A stretch of DNA of 56,001 bases from JAYVJM01 sp043769275 (lineage in GTDB: Bacteria; Pseudomonadota; Gammaproteobacteria; Pseudomonadales; UBA7239): positions 1 through 56,001 of the forward strand of contig JAYVJM010000007.1 in NCBI GenBank assembly GCA_043769275.1. The letters run 5' to 3'. Every line of letters starts with the position of its first letter. Position 1 is the stretch's first letter. The notes under the pieces were generated by a model, which worked only from the letters and a program-made list of their open reading frames with translations, searched no databases and was not told the DNA's origin. A program made the translations under genes and the position numbers. Positions 34,086 to 43,202 of this stretch are shown in pieces.

Positions 34086-34144
34086 CCGTTCGCCCTGAGC
34101 TTGTCGAAGGGCTTTTCATGCTTCGACAATCTCACCACGAACGG
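34086..34144. repeat. REP-type palindromic element between ccoP and ccoG
   Basis: Two 24-base arms (34086-34109 and 34121-34144) are inverse to each other at 20 of 24 positions, with an 11-base loop. The core includes CTTCGACAAGCTCAGGGCG, the widely dispersed chromosomal REP-like sequence. It would fold into a strong hairpin in the cco transcript after ccoP. I found no second copy in the window. Confidence 0.8.
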
Positions 34145-34165
34145 GGCGTTATATTTAGCCAAATC

Positions 34166-35077
34166 CTAAGGTGCTATTTTTTCGGCGGATGCCTCAGGTT
34201 CGCTTGCTTCGTCGGGTAGATTTAACCCATAAATATACGCCGTTAGCAGATGGATTTGCTCTGCCGACAGCAAGTGTTTAAAGGAGGGCATTTGTCCACT
34301 ACGCCCATTAAGAATAGACGTTTTTATTTCGCCCAAAGCACCGCCATAAAGCCAGATGTTGTTCGTTAAATTGGGTGCGCCTATTTTTTGATCGCCTTTG
34401 CCATCCGCTCCATGGCAAACGCTGCAATAGCTTGCAAACACTTGCGCGCCTGCGGGCAATTTTTTGGCTGGATTGCTTTCAGCCACCCAAGCGGCAACGT
34501 CGTTCACCTGTTGCTCGTTTAAGATGTTTTTCCAAGCAGGCATAGTGCCGCGCCGCCCTTCTGTAATAGTCATTTTGATCATTTCTGGGCTGCCGCCGTA
34601 TAGCCACTCGTCATCACGCAAGTTTGGAAATCCCACATTGCCGCCTGCGTCAGAGCCGTGACAAGCTGCACAGTTCATCGCAAACAGATGCTGCCCACTG
34701 CGTCGAGCCTGTTCGTTTTTGGCCAGTTCCTCAATTGGCATAGCCGCATACTTTGAGAGCAAGGCGCTGAACTTGGCTTTTTGTTCGGTTGTATTTTGTT
34801 GCCATTGTTTTTCTTGCGTCCAACCCAGAAACCCCTTGAAGTTGCCAAGTCCAGGATACAGCGCGAGATAAGCAATACTAAAAACAATGGTCAGTACAAA
34901 TAGATAGAGCCACCAAGAAGGCATGGGGTTGTCATATTCTTCAATGCCATCATAGATGTGACCGGTGGTCTTTTCTTCGGTATTGGGGCGAGAGCGGTTA
35001 CCAAACAGTAACCACAGATAGCCAATAATAGAAACAACTGTGAGCAGAATGATCCAGTTACTCCAAAAGTCGCTCAT
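34166..35077 (-). CDS. ccoP: cbb3-type cytochrome c oxidase diheme subunit CcoP
   Basis: CcoP carries electrons from the bc1 complex or soluble cytochromes to CcoO. The 303-residue protein has an N-terminal CcoP-type helix (about 9-24), a second helix (about 56-75) and two cytochrome c domains with CAACH and CSVCH heme sites. Methionine ligands are likely in GTMPAWK and GQMPSFK. The start ATG overlaps the ccoQ stop as ATGA. The DUF4124-like motif is not present. A REP element follows in the 118-base gap before ccoG. Confidence 0.97.
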   Translation of the reverse strand: MSDFWSNWIILLTVVSIIGYLWLLFGNRSRPNTEEKTTGHIYDGIEEYDNPMPSWWLYLFVLTIVFSIAYLALYPGLGNFKGFLGWTQEKQWQQNTTEQKAKFSALLSKYAAMPIEELAKNEQARRSGQHLFAMNCAACHGSDAGGNVGFPNLRDDEWLYGGSPEMIKMTITEGRRGTMPAWKNILNEQQVNDVAAWVAESNPAKKLPAGAQVFASYCSVCHGADGKGDQKIGAPNLTNNIWLYGGALGEIKTSILNGRSGQMPSFKHLLSAEQIHLLTAYIYGLNLPDEASEPEASAEKIAP

Positions 35078-35286
35078 GCGCGCTCTCCGTGATGAATAAC
35101 GCCGCGACGCTTCTCGTCAGCCTCTTGAGATTCTCGGTTAATTTCTTCATCCGCAAATGGCAGTTCTGCTGCTTCGTCAAATTCTGGTTTGCGTTTTTTG
35201 CTGTAAGCCCACACACACAAGCCAATAAAAAACAGCATCAGTAACAAAGTAAGTAGGCCGCGCAGTGTGTTGAGGTCAAAATCCAT
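35074..35286 (-). CDS. ccoQ: cbb3 oxidase small subunit CcoQ (FixQ)
   Basis: The start at ATG 35286 has GAGGAG 6 bases upstream; the frame is open to 35313, inside ccoO. The 70-residue protein has one membrane helix (LRGLLTLLLMLFFIGLCVWAYS) followed by KKRKPEFDEAAELPFADEE, the CcoQ signature. CcoQ stabilises the core oxidase complex. It ends in an ATGA overlap with ccoP. Confidence 0.95.
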   Translation of the reverse strand: MDFDLNTLRGLLTLLLMLFFIGLCVWAYSKKRKPEFDEAAELPFADEEINRESQEADEKRRGVIHHGERA

Positions 35287-35296
35287 GGCAGTCTCC

Positions 35297-35953
35297 TCAG
35301 TGCTGGTTATCAATAGTTGCGGGGAGTAGGGTGCCTAATTGCTGCAGATACGCTACCAGCGCATTGATTTCAGCTGTGCCGGCAACAGCGGTTTCTGCGC
35401 CGGCTATGTCGCTATCGGTATACGGCACACCCACAATGCGCAGTGCGCGCATTTTGGCTGCGGTGTCTTTGCCGTCTAGGGTTGCACTCAAGAGCCAAGG
35501 GTAGGCTGGCATTACCGACTCCGGAACCACATCTCTCGGGTTGTATAAATGTATACGGTGCCACTCGTCGCTATAACGGTTACCCACACGCGCCAGATCA
35601 GGGCCTGTGCGCTTTGATCCCCATAAAAATGGATGCTCATATACTGATTCTCCGGCAACCGAGTAGTGACCATAGCGTGCGGTTTCAGCAGAAAGAGGGC
35701 GGATCATTTGCGAATGGCAGCCGCTACAGCCTTCGCGGATATAAATATCGCGACCTTCCAGTGCCAGTGCTGGCAGTGGTTTCAGGCCTTTAATAGGCTC
35801 AATAACTTCTTTCTGAAATGCTAGTGGAACCAATTCCACTAGGGCACCAACACTGATAACGATGAGTATCAATACCATCATCACGCCAATGTTTTTTTCG
35901 ATTTTGTCGTGCGCATTTTTATGAGAAGAGCTATTTTTTTCGTGCAGGCTCAT
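35297..35953 (-). CDS. ccoO: cbb3-type cytochrome c oxidase monoheme subunit CcoO
   Basis: CcoO is the membrane-anchored monoheme cytochrome c that feeds the catalytic subunit. The 218-residue protein has one N-terminal helix (about 24-46) and a heme site CSGCHSQM (about 95-102), with PLSAETARYGHYS, HPFLWGSKRTGPDL and MPAYPWL as family landmarks. It overlaps ccoN as ATGA and precedes ccoQ by about 10 bases. Confidence 0.97.
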   Translation of the reverse strand: MSLHEKNSSSHKNAHDKIEKNIGVMMVLILIVISVGALVELVPLAFQKEVIEPIKGLKPLPALALEGRDIYIREGCSGCHSQMIRPLSAETARYGHYSVAGESVYEHPFLWGSKRTGPDLARVGNRYSDEWHRIHLYNPRDVVPESVMPAYPWLLSATLDGKDTAAKMRALRIVGVPYTDSDIAGAETAVAGTAEINALVAYLQQLGTLLPATIDNQH

Positions 35954-37413
35954 GCGTACGCTCCTGTGGCTGGCGCGAAATCAGCGGGTTGACTGGCAAT
36001 AGCATTGGGCATCCGCACTGTGCGCCAGACGTTGTACGCCATGATTAACATGCCTACAAAGAACATCAATCCGCCGCATAACCTAACCAAGTAGCCTGGC
36101 TGGCTGGCCACAACAGACTCAATGAAACTATATGTTAGTGTTCCGTCGCTGTTGTATGCCCGCCACATTAAGCCTTGAATAATGCCGTTAACCCACATAG
36201 AAGCGATGTATAATACAGTGCCTATAGTTGCCAACCAAAAATGCACGCTGACCAGCGCGATGCTGTAAAGCCGCGGCTTATCAAACAGTACGGGGATTAA
36301 GTGATAAACAGCACCAATGCTAATCATCGCTACCCAACCCAGCGCGCCTGAATGCACGTGGCCGATAGTCCAGTCAGTGTAATGCGACATCGCATTGACG
36401 GTTTTGATCGCCATCATAGGGCCTTCAAATGTGGACATGCCATAAAAAGATAGCGAGATGATTAAAAAGCGCAGTACAGGATCATCGCGCAATTTATGCC
36501 AAGCCCCCGAGAGCGTCATCACCCCGTTAATCATGCCGCCCCAGCTGGGTGCCAACAAAATGAGCGACATCACCATGCCTAAACTTTGCGCCCAATCGGG
36601 CAGTGCCGTGTAGTGCAAATGGTGCGGGCCTGCCCAAATATAAATAGAAATAAGTGCCCAAAAATGCACGATGGACAAGCGGTAGGAGTAAATAGGTCTA
36701 CCAGCTTGCTTTGGCACGAAGTAATACATCATGCCAAGAAAGCCCGCAGTGAGCAGAAAGCCTACAGCATTGTGGCCGTACCACCACTGCACCATGGCAT
36801 CGACTGCGCCAGCATAAATGGAATACGACTTCGTGAACGTAACCGGAATCACCATGCAGTTGACGATATGTAGCACAGCCACTGTGATGATAAAAGAAGC
36901 AAAAAACCAGTTGGCTACGTAGATATGTGACGTTTTGCGCTTCATGATCGTACCGAAAAACACAATGGCGTACAGCACCCACACAACAGTAATAAGCAGG
37001 CCGATAGGCCATTCAAGCTCCGCATATTCTTTGCCACGGGTAAAGCCCATCGGCAGGCTGATGGCCGCCAGCAAGATGACTAATTGCCAGCCCCAAAATA
37101 CCAAAGAAGCAAGGCGATCAGAAAACAACCGAGCTTGACAGGTGCGCTGTACAACGTAAAACGAGCTGGCGAACAGGGCGCTGCCCCCAAAAGCAAAAAT
37201 GACTGCGTTCGTGTGTAGCGGCCGCAAGCGGCCAAATGACAAGTAGGGCTGATCAAAATTAATCCACGGCCACACGAGTTGTGCTGCGATATACACCCCA
37301 ACCGCCATGCCAACAATGCCCCAAACAACAGTCATAATTGTGAACTGCTGCACGACTTTGTAGTTGTAAATAGGGTGGGTATACAGGGTTTGTCTTAAAT
37401 CACTGGTCGGCAT
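35950..37413 (-). CDS. ccoN: cbb3-type cytochrome c oxidase catalytic subunit CcoN
   Basis: CcoN is the heme-copper catalytic subunit that reduces oxygen and pumps protons, with high oxygen affinity. The 487-residue protein has twelve membrane helices. Conserved His clusters include RPLHTNAVIFAF (low-spin heme), WWYGHNAVGF and WAGPHHLHYTALPDW (CuB) and YTDWTIGHVHSGALGW (heme ligands). It opens the ccoNOQP-GHI operon. The 285-base upstream region has no TTGAT-N4-ATCAA Fnr/Anr box that I can find, so control may differ from the usual oxygen-limited mode. Confidence 0.98.
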   Translation of the reverse strand: MPTSDLRQTLYTHPIYNYKVVQQFTIMTVVWGIVGMAVGVYIAAQLVWPWINFDQPYLSFGRLRPLHTNAVIFAFGGSALFASSFYVVQRTCQARLFSDRLASLVFWGWQLVILLAAISLPMGFTRGKEYAELEWPIGLLITVVWVLYAIVFFGTIMKRKTSHIYVANWFFASFIITVAVLHIVNCMVIPVTFTKSYSIYAGAVDAMVQWWYGHNAVGFLLTAGFLGMMYYFVPKQAGRPIYSYRLSIVHFWALISIYIWAGPHHLHYTALPDWAQSLGMVMSLILLAPSWGGMINGVMTLSGAWHKLRDDPVLRFLIISLSFYGMSTFEGPMMAIKTVNAMSHYTDWTIGHVHSGALGWVAMISIGAVYHLIPVLFDKPRLYSIALVSVHFWLATIGTVLYIASMWVNGIIQGLMWRAYNSDGTLTYSFIESVVASQPGYLVRLCGGLMFFVGMLIMAYNVWRTVRMPNAIASQPADFAPATGAYA

Positions 37414-37627
37414 AAAGCTTCCTAAGAATATATCTTCAAGGCAAGTAAAAAAAGGGGGGGATGATGCTGTTTAAAGCCGCACAAATGGAAATGGCATTAT
37501 AGGTCGAAAATTGGAAAATAATGGAGAGGGCATAAATAAAACAATACTCTCACGTTGACGACCTAGTTCAATTTTATTACAGGAAGTCTAAAGCGAGAAG
37601 GATATAAATTAAGGCCGAAAATATTGA

Positions 37628-37656
37628 TTGACAGAAGCGGAATACTTTAAGATTAT
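37628..37656 (+). promoter_or_regulatory. Promoter of the comEA-like gene
   Basis: TTGACA (37628-37633), 17 bases, then GATTAT (37651-37656), followed by a GC-rich CGCGCTCGCG segment. Transcription would start near 37663, giving a leader of about 36 bases with AAAGGAG before the ATG. Confidence 0.7.
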
Positions 37657-37698
37657 CGCGCTCGCGGGGATAGCGCATCATCAAAAAAGGAGTTCTAC

Positions 37699-38100
37699 AT
37701 GAAGGTTATGTTTTTTTTGCCAAAAATAAGCACGTTTTTCACCAAGACACTGATTGTGAGTGTTTTGTGCATTAGCCCTCTGATTAGCGGTGAATCAATT
37801 GCTAGCGAATCAGTTACCCATAAAACAGTTGCCGTCAGCGCAAATACGGTACGGGCTGCTGATGTAACCAATGCAGTTACCACAGGTGCTCGTACTGCTG
37901 CTGCAAAAATCAATATCAATAATGCTGACGCACAAACTCTAGCTGAGCGCATGAAAGGTATTGGCCTTAAAAAGGCGCAAGCCATTGTTGCTTACCGTGA
38001 ACAACATGGCTCTTTTAAAACGCTGGATGAATTAGACAATGTGAAAGGGATTGGCTCGGCTACATTAGAGAAAAACCGTTCTCTGATTGATATCCAATAA
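37699..38100 (+). CDS. ComEA-like helix-hairpin-helix protein
   Basis: The 133-residue protein has a hydrophobic N-terminal signal/anchor (about 1-30), a low-complexity Ala/Thr/Val linker, and a helix-hairpin-helix pair at about 72-131 (ININNADAQTLAERMKGIGLKKAQAIVAYR and DELDNVKGIGSATLEKN). ComEA-type proteins bind double-stranded DNA in the periplasm during uptake; many gammaproteobacterial short versions have no shown role in competence. AAAGGAG stands 6 bases upstream. It is a single-gene unit with its own promoter and terminator. Confidence 0.9.
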   Translation: MKVMFFLPKISTFFTKTLIVSVLCISPLISGESIASESVTHKTVAVSANTVRAADVTNAVTTGARTAAAKININNADAQTLAERMKGIGLKKAQAIVAYREQHGSFKTLDELDNVKGIGSATLEKNRSLIDIQ

Positions 38101-38123
38101 GCCAATTTTTCTGCTATTCCTAC

Positions 38124-38150
38124 AAAAAACCCAGCAATGCTGGGTTTTTT
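38124..38150. terminator. Intrinsic terminator after comEA-like gene (also toward purL)
   Basis: AAAAACCCAGCA and TGCTGGGTTTTT are near-perfect inverse arms around a short loop, ending in six T on the plus strand and a matching run on the minus strand. It stands between convergent comEA-like and purL genes and can serve both. Confidence 0.85.
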
Positions 38151-38186
38151 ATTTTCGTAATCTATGTGCCAGCCTCACGGCAGCTT

Positions 38187-41100
38187 TTACCCAACCCACG
38201 CCCTTGCATTACGAAATAGCCTCAGCCAAGGCGCATCTTCCTGCCACTCATTCGGATGCCAAGAATTGTTTACTGCTCGCACCACGCGTTCTGGGTGCGG
38301 CATCATGATGCTATGGCGGCCATCGGTATTGGTGAGTGCGGTGATGCCCTCTGGCGAGCCGTTGGGGTTTGCGGGAAACATCTCGCTCACGCACAGGTGG
38401 TTATCGATATAACGCAGGCCTACCAACTCTTTACTGTTCAACAGCTTCAAATCTGTAGATGATGTGAATTCTGCCCTGCCTTCGCCATGCGCGGTGGCGA
38501 TAGGCAGACGGGAGCCTTCCATGCCCGCAAACAAAATCGACGGTGATTTTTGAACTTCAACCATTACAAAGCGTGCCTCAAACTGTTCAGAACTGTTTCG
38601 GATAAAGCGCGGCCAGTGTTCAGCACCTGGGATCAGTGCCTTTAGGTGCGACATCATTTGGCAGCCATTACACACACCAAGACTAAAGCTATCTTGGCGA
38701 TCAAAAAATGCCTCAAACATATTGCGTGCGTAGTTGTTGAACAGAATGGTTTTTGCCCAACCACCACCTGCACCCAACACATCGCCATAAGAAAAGCCGC
38801 CACATGCGGCGATGCCTTTGTAGTCGGCAAGATCAACTCTTCCCGTCAAAATATCGCTCATGTGTACGTCAACTGCGGTAAATCCAGCGCGATCAAACGC
38901 TGCCGCCATCTCCACTTGCCCATTTACGCCTTGTTCGCGCAGCACCGCCACACGTGGACGCACGCCAGATTGAATAAATGGTGCGGCGATATCATTATTG
39001 TGATCAAAGCTGAGAGAAACCGACAAACCCGGATTGCTGTTGTTCAGCACGGTCGCTTTTTCTTGCTCGGCACAAGTTGGATTATCGCGTAGGGCTTGCA
39101 AGCGGTAGCTGGTGTCCCACCACAAATGCAACGCTGCGTTTCTGGATGTTAAAAATACCGTTTTCTGCTCACGTGTAAAGCGTAAGCAGTCATCGCCGTT
39201 GATGCTACCTAATCTGTGCAAACAACTACTTAAATCATGCTCAAACGCCAGTGCTTTCAAAGCATTCTCATCCGTCACTTGCACGACGATGCCGAGTTCC
39301 TCGGCAAACAACGCACCAAGGTCAGTGCCGCCCAAACCGTCGAGCGCGATGTCGATACCACAGTGGCCAGCGAAGGCCATTTCTGCCAGCGTGACGAATA
39401 GGCCACCATCAGAACGATCGTGGCAGGCAAGTAGTAGCTGTGTTTCCAGTGCTGTTTGCATCAAGGAGAACAAATTGGCGAGTTGATCAGGGCGGTCGAG
39501 ATCAGGCGTTTCATTGCCCAGTTGAGAAAACACTTGAGCTAATGCAGAAGCCCCAAGTCGCTGCTTTCCATTAGATAAATCAATAAGATATATAGATGAA
39601 TTAATGTTTTTTGTTTGAAGTTGTGGGGTGATAGTTTTGCGTACATCGAGCACCGGCGCGAAGGCTGAAATAATTAAAGACATAGGCGAAGTAACAGATT
39701 TTTCTGCGCCCGCCTCCTGCCATTGTGTACGCATGGACATGGAGTCTTTTCCCACCGGCACAGTGATGCCTAATTGTGGGCAAAGCTCCATGCCCACTGC
39801 ATGCACAGCATCAAACAGCTTTTCATCTTCACCGGCAAAACCTGCTGCGCACATCCAGTTGGCAGATAATTTAACGTCCTGCAATTTTTCTATGCGCGCG
39901 CAACTGATATTGGTGATGGCTTCTGCGATGGCCATGCGTGCGGAGGCGGCGGCATTGATGAGCGCGGCGGGTGTGCGTTCGCCCATCGCCATCGCTTCGC
40001 CTTTATTTGTGTCATAGGCGACTGTCGTCACGGCGCAATCGGCCACGGGCATTTGCCAAGGGCCGACCAGTTGATCGCGCACCACCATGCCGGTTACGGA
40101 GCGGTCACCAATCGTAATCAAGAAATTTTTGCTGGCCACGGCGGGCAGTTGCAGCACGCGCTTCACGGCTTCTGGTAGAGAGGTGCTAGATGTGTCCAAC
40201 GGCGGCTGTACCACCGTTTCTCGATTGAACGCGCGCGTCATTTTTGGCGGCTTTCCGAACAGCAAAGACATAGGTAAATCAACAGGTTGGTTTTTGAAGT
40301 TCGAGTCGTTTACCCACAAGTGTTTCTCGCTGGATGATTCGCCGACCACGGCATACGGGCAGCGTTCGCGTGTGCAGATGGCATCAAAAACAGCGATGTC
40401 TTCCGGTTTCACCGCCAGCACGTAACGTTCTTGCGCTTCATTGCACCAAATGGCCAGCGGCGACATGCCAGTTTCTTCGCTTGGCACTGCACGTAAATTA
40501 AATGTGCCGCCGCATCCGCCATCCTTCACCAATTCCGGTAGCGCGTTCGACAAACCACCTGCGCCCACATCGTGAATAAATTGGATGGGGTTGCGTTCGC
40601 CCAACTGCCAGCAACGGTCAATTACTTCCTGACAACGGCGTTCCATCTCCGGATTTTGGCGTTGCACAGAGGCAAAATCTAAATCCTCTGCGCTCTGACC
40701 AGATGCCATGCTCGATGCTGCACTGCCTCCTAAGCCAATTTGCATAGCCGGCCCACCTAGCACAATTAACTGGTTGCCGGCCGCAAAAGGGGATTTGTCG
40801 ACGTGTTCAGCGCGCACGTTGCCGTAACCGCCTGCCACCATGATGGGTTTGTGATAGCCGCGCATTTCCATGCCCGCAATGCCCTGTGTTAGCTGTTCAA
40901 AACTGCGAAAATACCCGCATAAATTTGGGCGACCAAACTCGTTGTTGAATGCCGCGCTTCCTACAGGGCCTTCCAGCATGATGTTCAGCGCCGAGACGAT
41001 TCGGCTCGGTTTTCCATAATAGTATCCGGCGGCATTGCGCTCCCAAGGTTGCTCAAAGCCAGGAATACAGAGGTTGGATACAGAAAAGCCCGTTAAGCCT

Positions 41101-42092
41101 GCTTTAGGTTTGGAGCCACGCCCAACCGCGCCTTCGTCACGAATCTCCCCGCCGGCACCCGTGCCTGCGCCCGAAAACGGCGCTATTGCGGTGGGGTGAT
41201 TGTGCGTCTCCACCTTCATCAACAGATGGATGTCTTCCTGATGCGCTGCGTACTCACCTGTTTTTGAATCAGGATAAAAGCGCCCAGCACAACCACCCAC
41301 CACGACAGCTGCGTTGTCTGAGTAGGCAGAAAGGACATCGTTTCTTTCTTTTTCATGGGTATTTTTAATCATTTCAAATAGAGAATTTACTTGATGTTTT
41401 CCATCTATGCTCCAGTTTGCATTGAATATTTTATGGCGGCAGTGCTCGGAATTCGCCTGCGCAAACATCATCAACTCAACGTCACTCGGATTGCGGTTTA
41501 ACGCGGTAAAATTGGCGAGCAAGTAGTCAATTTCGTCATCAGCCAGCGCCAAACCTCGTTTGCTGTTGGCCGACACCAAGGCGGCACGCCCGCTGCCCAA
41601 CACATCCACTGTGCTGAATGGTGTGGGTTCTGTCTGCGTAAATAGCTGCGCTACGTCCTCGTCATGAAAAAATACCGTCTCTGTCATACGGTCATGCAGT
41701 AGACAGGCGATCAACGCACGCGCCGCTGGGGATAAACTTCCGTCGATTTCTAAAGAAAACTTAATGCCGCGTTCTATGCGTTTGACTGCCGGCAGGCCGC
41801 AGTTATGCGCGATATCAGTAGCCTTGCTCGCCCAAGGAGATACAGTACCTAATCGTGGTGCCACAATGAAAGTGTGGGTTCCTGCCTCGGGTTCGGCTGG
41901 TATTTCTGTGGAGCCGGTAGCCAGCAAAGCCTGCAGCTTTTGCTGCTCCTTATCCGTCAACGCATGCCTTACATCCACGTAATACACATAATTCGCCCAC
42001 AAACCGACTACAGCCACATGCTCGCGCAGGTGAGTCAGCCGTTTTTCGAGACGAAAAAAAGACAGGGCGGACGTACCGGGTAGAATCAGCAT
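38187..42092 (-). CDS. purL: Phosphoribosylformylglycinamidine synthase (FGAM synthetase)
   Basis: PurL makes FGAM from FGAR, glutamine and ATP, the fourth purine step. The start at ATG 42092 (MLILPGTSALSFFR) has GAGGT 5 bases upstream; the open frame to 42194 adds 34 non-family residues. The 1301-residue large-type enzyme has the N domain, the FGAM synthetase core (ETHNHPTAIAPFSGAGTGAGGEIRDE; HDVGAGGLSNALPELV) and a C-terminal glutaminase with Cys in GVCNGCQMMSHL and His in TAHGEGRAEF. It is a single-gene unit. Confidence 0.98.
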   Translation of the reverse strand: MLILPGTSALSFFRLEKRLTHLREHVAVVGLWANYVYYVDVRHALTDKEQQKLQALLATGSTEIPAEPEAGTHTFIVAPRLGTVSPWASKATDIAHNCGLPAVKRIERGIKFSLEIDGSLSPAARALIACLLHDRMTETVFFHDEDVAQLFTQTEPTPFSTVDVLGSGRAALVSANSKRGLALADDEIDYLLANFTALNRNPSDVELMMFAQANSEHCRHKIFNANWSIDGKHQVNSLFEMIKNTHEKERNDVLSAYSDNAAVVVGGCAGRFYPDSKTGEYAAHQEDIHLLMKVETHNHPTAIAPFSGAGTGAGGEIRDEGAVGRGSKPKAGLTGFSVSNLCIPGFEQPWERNAAGYYYGKPSRIVSALNIMLEGPVGSAAFNNEFGRPNLCGYFRSFEQLTQGIAGMEMRGYHKPIMVAGGYGNVRAEHVDKSPFAAGNQLIVLGGPAMQIGLGGSAASSMASGQSAEDLDFASVQRQNPEMERRCQEVIDRCWQLGERNPIQFIHDVGAGGLSNALPELVKDGGCGGTFNLRAVPSEETGMSPLAIWCNEAQERYVLAVKPEDIAVFDAICTRERCPYAVVGESSSEKHLWVNDSNFKNQPVDLPMSLLFGKPPKMTRAFNRETVVQPPLDTSSTSLPEAVKRVLQLPAVASKNFLITIGDRSVTGMVVRDQLVGPWQMPVADCAVTTVAYDTNKGEAMAMGERTPAALINAAASARMAIAEAITNISCARIEKLQDVKLSANWMCAAGFAGEDEKLFDAVHAVGMELCPQLGITVPVGKDSMSMRTQWQEAGAEKSVTSPMSLIISAFAPVLDVRKTITPQLQTKNINSSIYLIDLSNGKQRLGASALAQVFSQLGNETPDLDRPDQLANLFSLMQTALETQLLLACHDRSDGGLFVTLAEMAFAGHCGIDIALDGLGGTDLGALFAEELGIVVQVTDENALKALAFEHDLSSCLHRLGSINGDDCLRFTREQKTVFLTSRNAALHLWWDTSYRLQALRDNPTCAEQEKATVLNNSNPGLSVSLSFDHNNDIAAPFIQSGVRPRVAVLREQGVNGQVEMAAAFDRAGFTAVDVHMSDILTGRVDLADYKGIAACGGFSYGDVLGAGGGWAKTILFNNYARNMFEAFFDRQDSFSLGVCNGCQMMSHLKALIPGAEHWPRFIRNSSEQFEARFVMVEVQKSPSILFAGMEGSRLPIATAHGEGRAEFTSSTDLKLLNSKELVGLRYIDNHLCVSEMFPANPNGSPEGITALTNTDGRHSIMMPHPERVVRAVNNSWHPNEWQEDAPWLRLFRNARAWVG

Positions 42093-42338
42093 GGTTACCT
42101 CATGACGTGTTAAGCCGCCTTGTGACGAGGGGCAGGCGCAGATGGAAAAACGTCGTGCATTGTACTGAATGGAGATGCCGAGCACACGGAACAATTATTT
42201 TTGTTCTGGCTGGCTGTTTGTTGGCGGTAGTCGATTAGGTTCGGGGTAGTGGGTCGTTGCGCGTTAACGTGTAATATGCGCAATCTGCTCCAAGCGGGGC
42301 TGATGCAGATGCGGCTCCATTTTTAAGAGGTTTGACGT

Positions 42339-43034
42339 TTGAGCACAGGTGTTCATCACCATCAACATGCTTATGTGTTACTGCGCTCGCCGCGCAAAAC
42401 TATCGCAATTCATGTGAAAGCGGGGCAAGTGGAAGTCCGTGCGCCGCTACGGGTTTCTTTAGCTGATATAGATGTTTTTGTGCGAGCAAAAAACACATGG
42501 ATTACCAGAAAGCTGGCTGAAATAGAGCGCCGCACGGCTGATGTGTTGCAGTTTATAGACGGTAGTTTCGTAGATGTAATGGGCGAGCGCTTGCAATTGC
42601 TTTGGGTCACTGCAAGTAAGCCTCGCGTGTGGCGAGAAAATTATACCGTATGGATCGCGGGCGTTGCACTGGATACTGAGAGTGCCAAAATCTTGTTTTT
42701 ACGTTGGCTGGCAGCGGAAGCCAAACGGATTTTGTTACCGCATGCCGAACAAAAAATTGCAGCTTTAGGGCTTTCCTCTCGCCTAAGTGGGTTCACTTTG
42801 CGCTACACGCGCAGCCTGTGGGGACGTTGTTCCGTGCACGGCAACATCCTGCTTAACCCATTGATTTTGCTTGCTCCATTGCCGGTAGTCCATTATTTGA
42901 TCGTGCATGAAGCATGTCACCTACGCCATATGAATCATGCTGCGCAATTTTGGGCGTTAGTCGCTTTCCACTGCCCAGATTGGCGAACAAGCCGGCGCTG
43001 GTTAAAGACGCATGGCCAGCTTTTGGTTTGCTAG
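42339..43034 (+). CDS. YgjP-like (DUF45, SprT-type) metallopeptidase-fold protein
   Basis: The 231-residue protein belongs to the YgjP/DUF45 family. The zinc motif HEACH is in VHEACHLRHMNHAAQFW, with the third His in HMNH, and RSLWGRCSVHGNILLNP is the family segment before it. The start is probably TTG 42339, with AGAGG 8 bases upstream. E. coli YgjP has been reported to hydrolyse UTP; peptidase activity is not established. The C-terminal CPDW...RRWLK is usual. It is followed by a consensus promoter for the yceD operon. The 246-base gap before it (42093-42338) shows no gene. Confidence 0.85.
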   Translation: MSTGVHHHQHAYVLLRSPRKTIAIHVKAGQVEVRAPLRVSLADIDVFVRAKNTWITRKLAEIERRTADVLQFIDGSFVDVMGERLQLLWVTASKPRVWRENYTVWIAGVALDTESAKILFLRWLAAEAKRILLPHAEQKIAALGLSSRLSGFTLRYTRSLWGRCSVHGNILLNPLILLAPLPVVHYLIVHEACHLRHMNHAAQFWALVAFHCPDWRTSRRWLKTHGQLLVC

Positions 43035-43164
43035 GCAAAAATACGGCTTGGCTGGATAAACACGAGCATACTCAGGCTCTAAAGGTTATTTACTCGATAG
43101 GAAAGGCTATTTTTTTGTGCACTCGTTTTTTAGCGGAAGCATATATATCTTGTGGCAAATTCTT

Positions 43165-43193
43165 TTGACAGATCAAGACACTGTCCCTAGAAT
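43165..43193 (+). promoter_or_regulatory. Consensus sigma-70 promoter for yceD-rpmF-plsX-fab
   Basis: TTGACA (43165-43170), 17 bases, then TAGAAT (43188-43193), followed by GCGCGCC. This is close to the ideal promoter. The predicted start is at 43200-43203, so the yceD ATG (43203) would lie at or within three bases of the mRNA end. Confidence 0.85.
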
Positions 43194-43202
43194 GCGCGCC
43201 TT

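Noticed and set aside
34048..34119. Longer ccoG beginning at ATG 34119
   Set aside because: The first residues are encoded by a REP element; GTG 34047 has a good ribosome site.
37414..37698. Fnr/Anr box upstream of ccoN
   Set aside because: I looked for TTGAT-N4-ATCAA in the 285-base gap. ATTGATTGACAG at 37624 has a left half-site only, and it is part of the comEA-like promoter on the other strand.
42093..42194. N-terminal extension of PurL
   Set aside because: The added 34 residues do not resemble PurL, and ATG 42092 has a well-placed GAGGT and the family N-terminus.
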